In this document: in pieces, positions 50,496 to 58,942 of the stretch
Layout: each line of letters starts with the position of its first letter
How positions within the stretch are numbered: the stretch's first letter is position 1
Assembly (NCBI GenBank): GCA_910588855.1
Contig: CAJUSR010000001.1
Coordinates: forward strand, 1 to 64,000
Source: an uncultured Kineothrix sp.
GTDB lineage: Bacteria; Bacillota; Clostridia; Lachnospirales; Lachnospiraceae
DNA: 64,000 nt
Reading direction: 5' to 3'
Notes under the pieces: generated by a model
Seen by the model: the letters and a program-made list of their open reading frames with translations, nothing else
What the model was told of the DNA's origin: nothing
Database searches by the model: none
Translations under genes and position numbers: made by a program

Positions 50496-50592
50496 CGGGT
50501 GTCAAAAGGGCTGCCCGGCAATACCGCTCCATAGATTTTTGTACAATCTGCCAAGCGTTATCGCCGGGCAGGTCTTTTGGCACTCGAATCAT
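50496..50592. repeat. Element D, copy 2: inverted half plus direct half
   Basis: CGGGTGTCAAAAGGGCTGCC (50496-50515) is an inverted element D end. GCCGGGCAGGTCTTTTGGCACTCGAATC (about 50563-50590) is a direct one. Together they form a long imperfect palindrome in the spacer between the unknown gene and the M16C gene. Confidence 0.65.
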
Positions 50593-50616
50593 GACTGCAA
50601 AGTTTTCCGGTTCTTT

Positions 50617-51060
50617 TTATATGGAAAAACTCATCACTCCCAGTTTGGAAACAATAATCTCCCTGATTATCATCCCCATCTGCTTCTTCCTGGCAAGGTT
50701 TAGTTCCGCCAAATCCTTCAACGCATAAACCTTGTCCTTATAGCAAATTCTCACTTTCCCTGTCAGGCTCTTCTTCTCTTCCGGAAGGCTTACTTTTACT
50801 TTCACCTTAAGTTCGAGGAACGTCTGATAGGCAAAACTGTCAGCCGTCATATAATAAAAATGGCTTTCCAATGTGGTAGACGAATCCACATCTTTCAAAA
50901 TATAACGGGAAATAATCGTCTTAAGCTTAAAAGCAATCATTTCCTCCTCTAAAAGTTCGGCATAGCTATATCTGGCGCCTAAATAAACGGCGCCCATATC
51001 CTGCATAACATATTTGAAATCTTTATCCTGCGTTAAATTTTGTCCATCCATATCTTCCAT
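50617..51060 (-). CDS. Conserved-looking protein of unknown function
   Basis: A 147-residue soluble protein. I do not recognise a family. It is mixed alpha/beta with an acidic N-terminus (MEDMDGQNLTQDKDFKYV), a central alpha-helical stretch (YAELLEEEMIAFKLKTIISRYI) and a C-terminal IIREIIVSKLGVMSFSI. No signal peptide or cysteine motif. It lies between the sigma-like gene and the M16C gene on the same strand; GGCGG precedes the start region, and an ATG three codons later is possible. Confidence 0.6.
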   Translation of the reverse strand: MEDMDGQNLTQDKDFKYVMQDMGAVYLGARYSYAELLEEEMIAFKLKTIISRYILKDVDSSTTLESHFYYMTADSFAYQTFLELKVKVKVSLPEEKKSLTGKVRICYKDKVYALKDLAELNLARKKQMGMIIREIIVSKLGVMSFSI

Positions 51061-51107
51061 CCGCCGGCAACTGCCCTGCCTTCAGCCCCCTGTACTATTC
51101 CTTATTT

Positions 51108-51851
51108 TCATTCCTGTTCTGCCGCAATATACTCAATACGGTTACCGCTTAGGCGGACTGCCTCCCTGATATATTCCTCCGTAAGCCCTGTTTCCTGCAC
51201 AAGTTCTTCTATTGTCACCTTTTTTTGCATCAGCTCCGAAAGTTCTCTGGCCTGGTCCGCCACCTGATTGACCTGATCTTCTATTTTCCGGTTCCGCCCG
51301 GATTCCTCTAAGCTGTCGCCGATATACGTTTCCATCGCATCCATAACCATCTTCCCCAGCATCCCCTCAGCCTCTTTCGGATGCTCCAGACAGCCCAGCA
51401 TCGTAACACCCACCGCGACGGCCACATTGCCTTCCCCGATTAAATCTTCCAGGTAAACCCCTTGCCCGCTATAGAGTTTGGCGATTTCCACCACTTCCGG
51501 AAGGAAAAGCTCTGCCAGCCTTGCCTGCGCCTGCTTATCCCCTGCCATTGCGGACAGCGTAACCGCTTCCTTTTCCCCGCTTCCGGCCTTATCTATCCCT
51601 TCCAGTTCCTCTAAGTAGGTATCCAAATAATCCTTTTCCTCCCCTGTCAGATAATCATCCGGGTTGGGCGGTTCACCGATTCCTATTTTATGCTTCCCCA
51701 AATAATCTATCACCAATGCCAACTGGCCCTTTTCCAAGCCAAGCTCCGCAAACTCTTCTTCCAACTGCCTTTGCGAAATGCAGTTTCCTTGTTCTTTCGC
51801 CAATGCTTTTACTTTTTCCAGCGTTTTTGCAAACAAGATTTCCCTATCCAT
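51108..51851 (-). CDS. Sigma-70-like protein lacking promoter-recognition regions
   Basis: A 247-residue protein. Residues about 8-55 resemble sigma region 1.1 (KVKALAKEQGNCISQRQLEEEFAELG...). Residues about 108-150 resemble region 2.1-2.2, which binds the RNA polymerase clamp (LFLPEVVEIAKLYSGQGVYLEDLIGEGNVAVAVGV). Residues about 205-240 resemble region 3 (VTIEELVQETGLTEEYIREAVRLS). Regions 2.3-2.4, which melt and read the -10 element, and region 4, which reads the -35, are not evident. It might bind polymerase without directing it to promoters. It follows the rhomboid-like gene by 27 bases. Confidence 0.75.
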   Translation of the reverse strand: MDREILFAKTLEKVKALAKEQGNCISQRQLEEEFAELGLEKGQLALVIDYLGKHKIGIGEPPNPDDYLTGEEKDYLDTYLEELEGIDKAGSGEKEAVTLSAMAGDKQAQARLAELFLPEVVEIAKLYSGQGVYLEDLIGEGNVAVAVGVTMLGCLEHPKEAEGMLGKMVMDAMETYIGDSLEESGRNRKIEDQVNQVADQARELSELMQKKVTIEELVQETGLTEEYIREAVRLSGNRIEYIAAEQE

Positions 51852-51878
51852 GTTTCATGCCCTTTCCGCTGCGCCCTG

Positions 51879-52721
51879 CTAATATTTTACATGCTGATGA
51901 GTGAACAAATGGTCTTTACAATATTCGTAATTGCCTTGGCACTTGGAACAATAGCGGAACTCCAAATCGTCTCCGTCGTTCTCCGTCCGCCCGCAGATGG
52001 CGCATTTATGCTTTGTCGACCCAGTATTCCGCTTCACTTCCCGTTTAAACTCCTGCCGTCTTTTCACCTGTTTGGGAGACATATGGATATGGCTTTTGCT
52101 GGTTAGCATAAACATGACGAAGTTGCACAAAGACGCCGCCATAGCAAATCTGGAATAAACATCCCCTCTGATAAAATCGGAAAGCAGCAATATCCCGTAA
52201 ATAATTCCAAGCACTTTTACTTTAATCGGTATTAAAAACATCATATACACCTGCACTTCCGGAAAAGTAGCTGCAAATGCAAGGAAAATCGACATATTGA
52301 CATAATATGTGCTGAAATAGTTTAAAGAAACGTACTCCATAAGCCCGGCGGACACCCCACCATTCAAATAGCAATAACCCAGCATCAAAAAACTGCCGAT
52401 TACCGTAAAAACCATACCGGAAAAAAGATATACATTATAACGATATGTTCCCCACCGGTTCTCCAGCGTGGTTCCCAAAGAATAATAGAAATACAGCATC
52501 AACAAGGTTAAAAACGGATTGCTCATTCCCGGCGGAATAACTATCCATGTGACCAGCCGCCAAATCTGCCCATGCAGGATAGCATACGGATTCAACGACA
52601 TATACAACAGCAGTCCTGGCATAAGCAAGTATATAATATATCCTAATGCATAACACATAATCAATACCAGCGACAAATTTCTAATCGCATACTTGCCAAA
52701 TTTTTTTTCAAAATTGCTCAT
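51879..52721 (-). CDS. Rhomboid-like membrane protein with C-terminal zinc ribbon
   Basis: A 280-residue membrane protein with about six helices laid out like rhomboid (TLLMLYFYYSLGTTLENRWGTYRYNVYLFSG; LAFAATFPEVQVYMMFLIPIKVKVLG). The catalytic GxSG and the partner His are not in their usual places, so it is probably inactive as a protease. After the helices (about 225 on) comes CAICGRTENDGDDLEFRYCSKCQG...CKDHLFTHQH, a zinc-ribbon-like tail. Start ATG 52721 with AAGGGTAAGG upstream. Head of a minus-strand run with the sigma-like gene. Confidence 0.78.
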   Translation of the reverse strand: MSNFEKKFGKYAIRNLSLVLIMCYALGYIIYLLMPGLLLYMSLNPYAILHGQIWRLVTWIVIPPGMSNPFLTLLMLYFYYSLGTTLENRWGTYRYNVYLFSGMVFTVIGSFLMLGYCYLNGGVSAGLMEYVSLNYFSTYYVNMSIFLAFAATFPEVQVYMMFLIPIKVKVLGIIYGILLLSDFIRGDVYSRFAMAASLCNFVMFMLTSKSHIHMSPKQVKRRQEFKREVKRNTGSTKHKCAICGRTENDGDDLEFRYCSKCQGNYEYCKDHLFTHQHVKY

Positions 52722-52967
52722 TCTTACAACCTTACCCTTTCTATAGCCCGCATACTCTGATAAAAACATGCATCCGTTCTTCTATGTCCCTTCATCCGCC
52801 AAAGCAAAACGAAGCATGAGACTCTCTGCGCGTGAATATATTCTAACATTCCCTTATTTAAAAGTAAAGATTCAGGCATCAAAAGTCTATCCGGCCGCAT
52901 CGCCCGGCAGATTCCCTATATCCGGGCCAAAGATGAGCCTCTGAACACGATTTTCGCCTTAAGAAGA

Positions 52968-53071
52968 GCATCGGAATGCCCCGTACAATCAATAGCAAAA
53001 CAAGTTTTACGACAAATTTTTGTTCCATCTGTCAAGCGGCGCTGCCGGGCAGACCTTTTGACATCCGAATC
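52968..53071 (+). repeat. Element D, copy 3 (most complete)
   Basis: About 104 bp beginning GCATCGGAATGCCCCGTACAA, with ACAAATTTTTGTTCC in the middle and ending GCCGGGCAGACCTTTTGACA-TCCGAATC. The same left and right parts are found at 60193-60488, where element A sits in between. Confidence 0.7.
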
Positions 53072-53115
53072 AATATTTATAAATAAATTCTTTATAAATT
53101 CTTAGCAATGTTTCA

Positions 53116-53144
53116 TTGCTTTTTGCAATTTCGTGTCGTATAAT
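53116..53144 (+). promoter_or_regulatory. Promoter of the activase gene
   Basis: TTGCTT (53116-53121), 17-base spacer, TATAAT (53139-53144). It lies about 105 bases before the ATG. A small dyad AGCAATG-TT-TCATTGCT overlaps the -35. Confidence 0.65.
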
Positions 53145-53250
53145 GTCTAGGTATGCCCGGAGTTACTCTGCCATACATTATAATAGGAAGAATCTGGGAG
53201 AGAAAACGGAGGCAAAACAAACTAACACAGCAAAAGAAAGGGCGGATACT

Positions 53251-56200
53251 ATGAATGAGTTCAATTTCACTTTGGGAATCGACATCGGTTCAACCACTGT
53301 AAAAATAGCAATCTTAAATGATGCCCATCAAATATTATTTTCCGATTATGAACGGCATTATGCAAATATCAGGGAAACTCTCGCGGGTCTCCTGAAAAAG
53401 GCATATGACAAGCTGGGCAATATCGAACTTCATCCTATGATTACCGGATCGGGCGGCCTTACTCTCGCCAATCATTTAAAAGTTCCTTTTGTCCAAGAAG
53501 TAATTGCAGTTTCCACCACGCTTCAGGAATTGGCGCCTCAAACGGACGTGGCCATAGAGCTTGGCGGGGAGGATGCAAAAATTATTTACTTCGAGGGCGG
53601 CAACGTGGAACAGCGTATGAACGGCATTTGTGCCGGCGGTACCGGTTCTTTCATCGACCAAATGGCTTCCCTTCTGCAGACGGATGCTTCCGGCTTAAAC
53701 GGATATGCCAAAAACTACCAGTCTTTATACACAATTGCAGCGCGCTGCGGGGTATTTGCCAAATCCGATATCCAGCCGCTGATTAACGAAGGGGCTACCA
53801 AAGAAGACCTTTCCGCCTCTATTTTCCAGGCGGTAGTCAACCAGACGATTTCCGGCCTTGCCTGCGGCAAACCGATTCGTGGGCACGTTGCTTTTCTAGG
53901 CGGCCCTTTATTCTTTTTATCCGAACTTAAGGAGGCTTTTATCCGCACCTTAAAATTGGACGAAGAACATATCATCAAAACCGAACATTCCCATCTCTTT
54001 GCTGCCATAGGCTCCGCCTTGAATGCCAAAGAAGAGGTGCATTATTCTATGGAGGAAATGACGGCAAAACTTTCTTCCGATATTAAGATGGAATTTGAAG
54101 TAGAACGGATGGAACCGTTGTTTGCCGACGATAAGGCTTATGCCGCTTTCAAAAAAAGGCATTCTGCCCACCATGTCGGCGCCTCCGATTTGGCTTCTTA
54201 CAAAGGCAACTGTTTCCTTGGCATCGATGCGGGAAGCACCACGACGAAAGTAGCCTTGGTTGCCCAGGACGGCACCCTTTTATACTCCTTCTACAGCAGC
54301 AACGACGGCAGCCCGTTAAAAACGGCAATCCGTTCCATTAAAGAAATCTACCGTCTTCTGCCAAAAGACGTCCGTATTGTCCGTTCCTGCTCCACCGGCT
54401 ATGGCGAAGCATTATTGAAATCCGCCTTTTTGCTGGATGACGGCGAAGTGGAAACGGTGGCCCATTATTATGCCGCTGCTTTTTTCGATCCGAAGGTGGA
54501 TTGTATCCTGGACATCGGCGGGCAGGACATGAAATGCATAAAAATCAAAAACCAGACCGTAGACAGCGTGCAGCTCAACGAAGCCTGCTCCTCCGGCTGC
54601 GGCTCTTTTATCGAGACTTTTGCAAAATCTTTGAACTACAGCGTGGAAGATTTCGCAAAAGCCGCTTTGTTTGCCGAACATCCCATCGACCTGGGCACCC
54701 GTTGTACCGTATTTATGAATTCCAAAGTAAAACAGGCCCAGAAAGAAGGGGCGGAAGTATCGGATATTTCTGCGGGCCTTGCTTATTCCGTCATTAAAAA
54801 CGCTTTATTTAAAGTGATTAAGGTTTCCGATGCTTCGGAGCTTGGAAAAAATATTGTGGTGCAGGGCGGCACATTTTACAACGATGCGGTACTGCGCAGT
54901 TTTGAAAAAATTGCGGGCTGCGAAGCCATCCGCCCGGATATTGCGGGCATTATGGGGGCTTTCGGCGCAGCTTTAATTGCAAGGGAACGCTATACGGAAG
55001 GATACGCTACCACTATGCTCTCTATCGAGCAAATCAGATCCCTTCAATTTGAAACAAGCATGGCAAAATGCAAAGGCTGTACCAACAATTGCAGGCTTAC
55101 CATCAACAAATTCAGCGGAGGCCGCCAGTTCATTTCCGGGAACCGGTGTGAACGCGGGCTCGGGAAAACCAAAAACGAAAGCGGCATTCCAAACCTTTTT
55201 GAATATAAATTAAAGCGGATTTTCGGTTATAAACCTCTTTCCCCCGATGTGGCAAAAAGGGGGCGGGTAGGTATCCCCCGGGTACTGAACATGTATGAAA
55301 ATTACCCGTTCTGGTTTACTTTTTTTACAAAACTTGGGTATCAGGTGGTCCTCTCCCCTTTGTCCAACCATAATATTTATTCGCTTGGCATCGAATCTAT
55401 CCCCAGCGAATCCGAATGTTATCCGGCGAAACTGGCGCATGGGCATGTCAGTTGGCTGATTCATGAAGGGGTTGACTTTATTTTTTATCCTGCCCTTTTT
55501 TATGAGCGCAGCGAATTTGAGGCGGCAAACAACCATTACAACTGCCCTATCGTTACCTCTTACTCCGAAAATATCAAAAATAACGTGGAAGAAATCGGAC
55601 GGGGGGAAGCCGTACTGCGCAACCCATTCCTTTCTTTCAGGGATATTAAAACCGTTACAGAAGCATTAATCAAAGAGTTTTCCGAACTTCCCGCCCAGGA
55701 AATCATTGATGCGGCAGACGAAGCCTGGGCAGAGCTTGGCAACGCCAGGGAAGATATGAAGCGAAAAGGGGAGGAAACTCTCCGGTATATGGAGCAAAAC
55801 CATATGCGGGGCATTGTCCTCGCCGGACGCCCTTACCATATCGACCCGGAAATCAATCATGGCATTCCGGAATTGATTACTTCTTATGGCCTCGCCGTAC
55901 TGACAGAAGATTCCGTTTCCCATTTGACCCAGCCGGAACGCCCTTTGATTGTATCCGACCAGTGGATGTACCATTCTAGGTTGTATGCAGCCGCAAGCTT
56001 TGTGAAGACGAGAGAAGACTTGGATTTGATACAGCTAAACTCTTTTGGCTGCGGTCTGGATGCGGTTACCACCGACCAGGTCAACGATATTCTCACCGGT
56101 TCGGGGAAAATATATACTTGCCTGAAAATAGATGAGGTCAGCAACTTGGGCGCGGCACGTATCCGTATCCGTTCCCTTCTTTCTGCAATCCGTGTCAGGG

Positions 56201-57513
56201 AGCAGAAAAAACAGGAACGGGAAATCCACCCTTCTTCCATCGTAAAGGTACCCTTTACGGAAGAAATGCGCAAAAATTATACGATTCTTTGCCCACAAAT
56301 GTCGCCTATCCACTTTGAAGTGTTAGAGCCGGCTTTCCATGCCTGCGGATATCGTTTCAAAGTATTGTCCAATGATAACAAGCGGGCTGTGGATGTGGGA
56401 TTAAAATATGTCAACAACGATGCCTGCTACCCTTCCTTAATTGTGGTAGGACAGATTATGGACGCATTGCTGTCCGGCGAATATGACTTAAACAAAGTAG
56501 CGGTCATTATGTCCCAAACCGGCGGCGGCTGCCGCGCTACCAACTATGTGGGCTTTATCAGGCGCGCTCTGGAAAAAGCGGGGATGCCGCAAATACCTGT
56601 CATTTCCATTAATATGGCAGGCATTGAAACCAATCCCGGCTTTCACTTAAACGCGGACTTACTTTCCCGCGCCGCCTACGGAGCTGTTTTCGGGGATATT
56701 TTCATGCGCTGCATTTATCGTATGCGCCCTTATGAAACGGAACCGGGCGCTGTAGAAAAAGTCCATGCCAAATGGTTAAAGGAATGTCAGGATTTTGTAT
56801 CTGCAAAGCATTTGAACCCTTTCAAATTTAAAAAGATGTGCCAAAATATGATTGCTGATTTTGACGCAATCCCCATTTCCGACGTACCGAAGCCAAAGGT
56901 AGGCATCGTCGGGGAAATTCTGGTGAAATTCGCCCCTGTGGCCAACAATCATTTGGTAGAGCTGCTGGAAGCGGAAGGCGCGGAAGCCGTAGTGCCGGAT
57001 TTGATGGATTTTATGCTTTACTGTTTTTATAACCAGATTTACAAAGCGGAAGAACTGGGTATGAGCAAGAAAAATGCCATGTTGTCCAAACTCGGCATCG
57101 ATGCCATCGAACTGTTGCGGGCCCCTGCAAGAAAAGCCTTTGCAAAGAGCAGGCATTTTACTTCTCCGGTTAGCATTTACCAGCTCGTAGATTATGCCAA
57201 ATCCATCGTATCCATCGGCAACCAGACCGGCGAAGGCTGGTTCCTGACCGGGGAAATGGTGGAGCTGATTCACGGCAATGTCAACAATATCGTCTGCACC
57301 CAGCCTTTCGGCTGCCTGCCGAACCATGTGGTAGGAAAAGGTGTTATCAAGGAACTGCGGAAACATTACCCCCTTTCCAATATTGTTGCCATCGACTACG
57401 ACCCCGGCGCCAGCGAAGTCAACCAGCTCAACCGCATCAAACTTATGCTTTCCACGGCACAAAAAAACCTAAAAAAAGAGCAGGAAGAAACGGAGGATAA
57501 ATCTGCCTGCTGA
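53251..57513 (+). CDS. Double-ASKHA 2-hydroxyacyl-CoA dehydratase activase relative (DUF2229)
   Basis: A 1420-residue protein. The first ASKHA ATPase domain (about 5-285) has LGIDIGSTTVKIAIL and GICAGGTGSFID plus AARCGVFAKSDIQ, the Cys pair that holds a [4Fe-4S] cluster in HgdC-type activators. The second (about 322-585) has LGIDAGSTTTKVALV and NEACSSGCGSFIE plus LGTRCTVFMNSKV. Then a Cys motif (KCKGCTNNCRL, about 606) begins the DUF2229/HgdB-like region to the end (CGLDAVTTDQVND, NNDACYPSLIVVGQ). Activators drive ATP-dependent one-electron transfer to dehydratases. No dehydratase subunit is adjacent, so the partner is unknown. Start ATG 53251 with AAAGGG upstream. Confidence 0.87.
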   Translation: MNEFNFTLGIDIGSTTVKIAILNDAHQILFSDYERHYANIRETLAGLLKKAYDKLGNIELHPMITGSGGLTLANHLKVPFVQEVIAVSTTLQELAPQTDVAIELGGEDAKIIYFEGGNVEQRMNGICAGGTGSFIDQMASLLQTDASGLNGYAKNYQSLYTIAARCGVFAKSDIQPLINEGATKEDLSASIFQAVVNQTISGLACGKPIRGHVAFLGGPLFFLSELKEAFIRTLKLDEEHIIKTEHSHLFAAIGSALNAKEEVHYSMEEMTAKLSSDIKMEFEVERMEPLFADDKAYAAFKKRHSAHHVGASDLASYKGNCFLGIDAGSTTTKVALVAQDGTLLYSFYSSNDGSPLKTAIRSIKEIYRLLPKDVRIVRSCSTGYGEALLKSAFLLDDGEVETVAHYYAAAFFDPKVDCILDIGGQDMKCIKIKNQTVDSVQLNEACSSGCGSFIETFAKSLNYSVEDFAKAALFAEHPIDLGTRCTVFMNSKVKQAQKEGAEVSDISAGLAYSVIKNALFKVIKVSDASELGKNIVVQGGTFYNDAVLRSFEKIAGCEAIRPDIAGIMGAFGAALIARERYTEGYATTMLSIEQIRSLQFETSMAKCKGCTNNCRLTINKFSGGRQFISGNRCERGLGKTKNESGIPNLFEYKLKRIFGYKPLSPDVAKRGRVGIPRVLNMYENYPFWFTFFTKLGYQVVLSPLSNHNIYSLGIESIPSESECYPAKLAHGHVSWLIHEGVDFIFYPALFYERSEFEAANNHYNCPIVTSYSENIKNNVEEIGRGEAVLRNPFLSFRDIKTVTEALIKEFSELPAQEIIDAADEAWAELGNAREDMKRKGEETLRYMEQNHMRGIVLAGRPYHIDPEINHGIPELITSYGLAVLTEDSVSHLTQPERPLIVSDQWMYHSRLYAAASFVKTREDLDLIQLNSFGCGLDAVTTDQVNDILTGSGKIYTCLKIDEVSNLGAARIRIRSLLSAIRVREQKKQEREIHPSSIVKVPFTEEMRKNYTILCPQMSPIHFEVLEPAFHACGYRFKVLSNDNKRAVDVGLKYVNNDACYPSLIVVGQIMDALLSGEYDLNKVAVIMSQTGGGCRATNYVGFIRRALEKAGMPQIPVISINMAGIETNPGFHLNADLLSRAAYGAVFGDIFMRCIYRMRPYETEPGAVEKVHAKWLKECQDFVSAKHLNPFKFKKMCQNMIADFDAIPISDVPKPKVGIVGEILVKFAPVANNHLVELLEAEGAEAVVPDLMDFMLYCFYNQIYKAEELGMSKKNAMLSKLGIDAIELLRAPARKAFAKSRHFTSPVSIYQLVDYAKSIVSIGNQTGEGWFLTGEMVELIHGNVNNIVCTQPFGCLPNHVVGKGVIKELRKHYPLSNIVAIDYDPGASEVNQLNRIKLMLSTAQKNLKKEQEETEDKSAC

Positions 57514-57539
57514 AAATATGTTTGATTTACCAAAGGAAG

Positions 57540-57587
57540 GGGGCTGTTGCAAAAATAGATTACTCAATCGACTTTTGCAACAGCCCC
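57540..57587. repeat. Perfect 15-bp-stem hairpin after the activase gene
   Basis: GGGGCTGTTGCAAAA (57540-57554) is complementary to TTTTGCAACAGCCCC (57573-57587) around an 18-base loop. No T-run follows on either strand, so it is not a standard terminator. GGGGCTGTTGCAAA resembles terminal repeats of some insertion sequences, so it may be a relic of an IS end pair. Confidence 0.6.
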
Positions 57588-57638
57588 AAAAAGTATCGGT
57601 CATGGATGCCCTTTGCTTCTGACCCGTTCCTCTTTATC

Positions 57639-57832
57639 CAATGTCATTTAGTTAGCGCCTTGATTCAGCCGTGAGGAACATAAAATGCGCAAGGAACCCG
57701 TTAAAAAGCGTCGGCACTTAACGAGGTTCCTCACGAGTTTAGTGTCCGTTACGCTTTTTACCGAGCGAAAGCGTGGTGACGGAGCATTTTATGTTCCTCA
57801 CGGCGTCCGGTACCGTTAACTAAATGACATTG
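57639..57832. mobile_element. Element A, copy 2 (194 bp, best preserved)
   Basis: 16-bp terminal inverted repeats CAATGTCATTTAGTTA, and a perfect 21-bp inner inverted repeat (57668-57688 with 57784-57804). It is flanked by an exact 10-bp duplication CCTCTTTATC (57629-57638 and 57833-57842). The right-hand duplication contains the stop codon of the GyrI-like gene, so insertion hit the last codons without breaking the frame. Confidence 0.92.
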
Positions 57833-57837
57833 CCTCT

Positions 57838-58473
57838 TTATCCCATCTTTTTCACCGGATGCCGGATAACCGTCCTCCATTTTTCCGGGGCAACCCTTCT
57901 TGCATCCGACAAATAAATCTCATGGTGCAGCCTGTCTGCGGAAAAATCATTTTCATATCCATTTTCCTGTACATACCGGTCCATTACCGCTACCGTGGCC
58001 GGTTCATCGTCAAAGGCACCGATATGCATACATTGGACGCACAATCCTTCCTTTATTGTCAAAAACTCCACCTTGGAAAAATCCTGCTGTTTCTTCCGGG
58101 ATGCTTCTTCTATGGCCCACGCAAAATCTTCCTTCGTTACAAAATCAGGCATTCTGATTACAGATAACCAGCAAAAATCTTCTTTCCTGCCATAATCTAC
58201 CCCTTTTATGCCCTGCTGCCACCAAAAGCCTTCTAGCGGCGGCACAACATAGTCAAAATACCCTTCTATCTGCCGGCTCCCTTTTTTGCTCATTTTAACG
58301 GTAAAGGCAATTCCGTAAAGAAGGCCTATGGCCGCCTTGTATTCCCCGCCTTCGTCATTCGGGTTCCCTTTCCCTCTTACCGCAATAAAATTCATAGCAG
58401 GAATCTCTATGATTTCCGGCCTGTTTTTCGGCAAATAAAATTCTTTGTATTCCTTCTTATAATCAAATGCCAT
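57838..58473 (-). CDS. GyrI-like small-molecule-binding domain protein
   Basis: A 211-residue cytosolic protein of the GyrI-like/SOUL-heme-related ligand-binding fold (COG4832 type). PEIIEIPAMNFIAVRGKGNPN starts the domain. FDYVVPPLEGFWWQQ and FAWAIEEASRKKQQ..KVEFLTIKEGLCVQCMHIG follow. Such domains often bind drugs or signals; no DNA-binding part is present. Start ATG 58473 with GAGG seven bases upstream. Its stop codon lies in the target duplication of element A copy 2. Downstream of the VOC gene on the same strand. Confidence 0.82.
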   Translation of the reverse strand: MAFDYKKEYKEFYLPKNRPEIIEIPAMNFIAVRGKGNPNDEGGEYKAAIGLLYGIAFTVKMSKKGSRQIEGYFDYVVPPLEGFWWQQGIKGVDYGRKEDFCWLSVIRMPDFVTKEDFAWAIEEASRKKQQDFSKVEFLTIKEGLCVQCMHIGAFDDEPATVAVMDRYVQENGYENDFSADRLHHEIYLSDARRVAPEKWRTVIRHPVKKMG

Positions 58474-58544
58474 ACGAAACCTCACTTTACACTGTTTTTG
58501 CATACATGGAACAGCCTCATGGACACACTATAGACACACTTCCT

Positions 58545-58937
58545 TTACTTTTCTACAAACGACCCTATTTCCACCAGATTCCCTTCCGGATCCGCAATGT
58601 AACATGCCCTCTGGCCCCAAGGCTCTGTTGTCGGTTCCATAATCCCTTCTGCCCCGGCAGCCGTCACTTCTTCATAAGCCTTGTCCACAGCCGCATAGTT
58701 TTCCACGCTCAACGCAATTTCATAATGCCCGTTTACCCCGGAACAATAAGAAAATCCCCGGCCAGTCATTTGTTCTAAATCCGTCCTCCGGTAAAGCATA
58801 AACAAAGTTCCGTCTTTTTGCAAAAGTACATTCGCAGCATTTTCATCTTCTTTGATTTCAAAGCCGAGTACATCCCTGTAAAACTTTACCATAACCGCCA
58901 TATCTTTTACCAATATCCCAAATCCGTCCAATTTCAT
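58545..58937 (-). CDS. VOC-family (glyoxalase/bleomycin-resistance fold) protein
   Basis: A 130-residue single-domain pair of beta-alpha-beta-beta-beta modules. MKLDGFGILVKDMAVMVKFYRDVLGFEIKED is the classic opening, and YIADPEGNLVEIGSF the classic end with the metal Glu. Substrate unknown. Start ATG 58937 has GGAGG ten bases upstream. An ATG three codons earlier overlaps the WYL regulator stop as ATGA, so the two genes are coupled. Confidence 0.9.
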   Translation of the reverse strand: MKLDGFGILVKDMAVMVKFYRDVLGFEIKEDENAANVLLQKDGTLFMLYRRTDLEQMTGRGFSYCSGVNGHYEIALSVENYAAVDKAYEEVTAAGAEGIMEPTTEPWGQRACYIADPEGNLVEIGSFVEK

Positions 58938-58942
58938 CCCTG

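Larger units (their letters stand above)
52722..53250. other. Divergent intergenic region before the activase gene
   Basis: About 530 bases without a gene. It contains element D copy 3 (52968-53071) and a promoter for the activase gene (53116-53144). The frame of the activase stays open upstream to 53116 but overlaps that promoter and shows no family similarity there. Confidence 0.55.
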
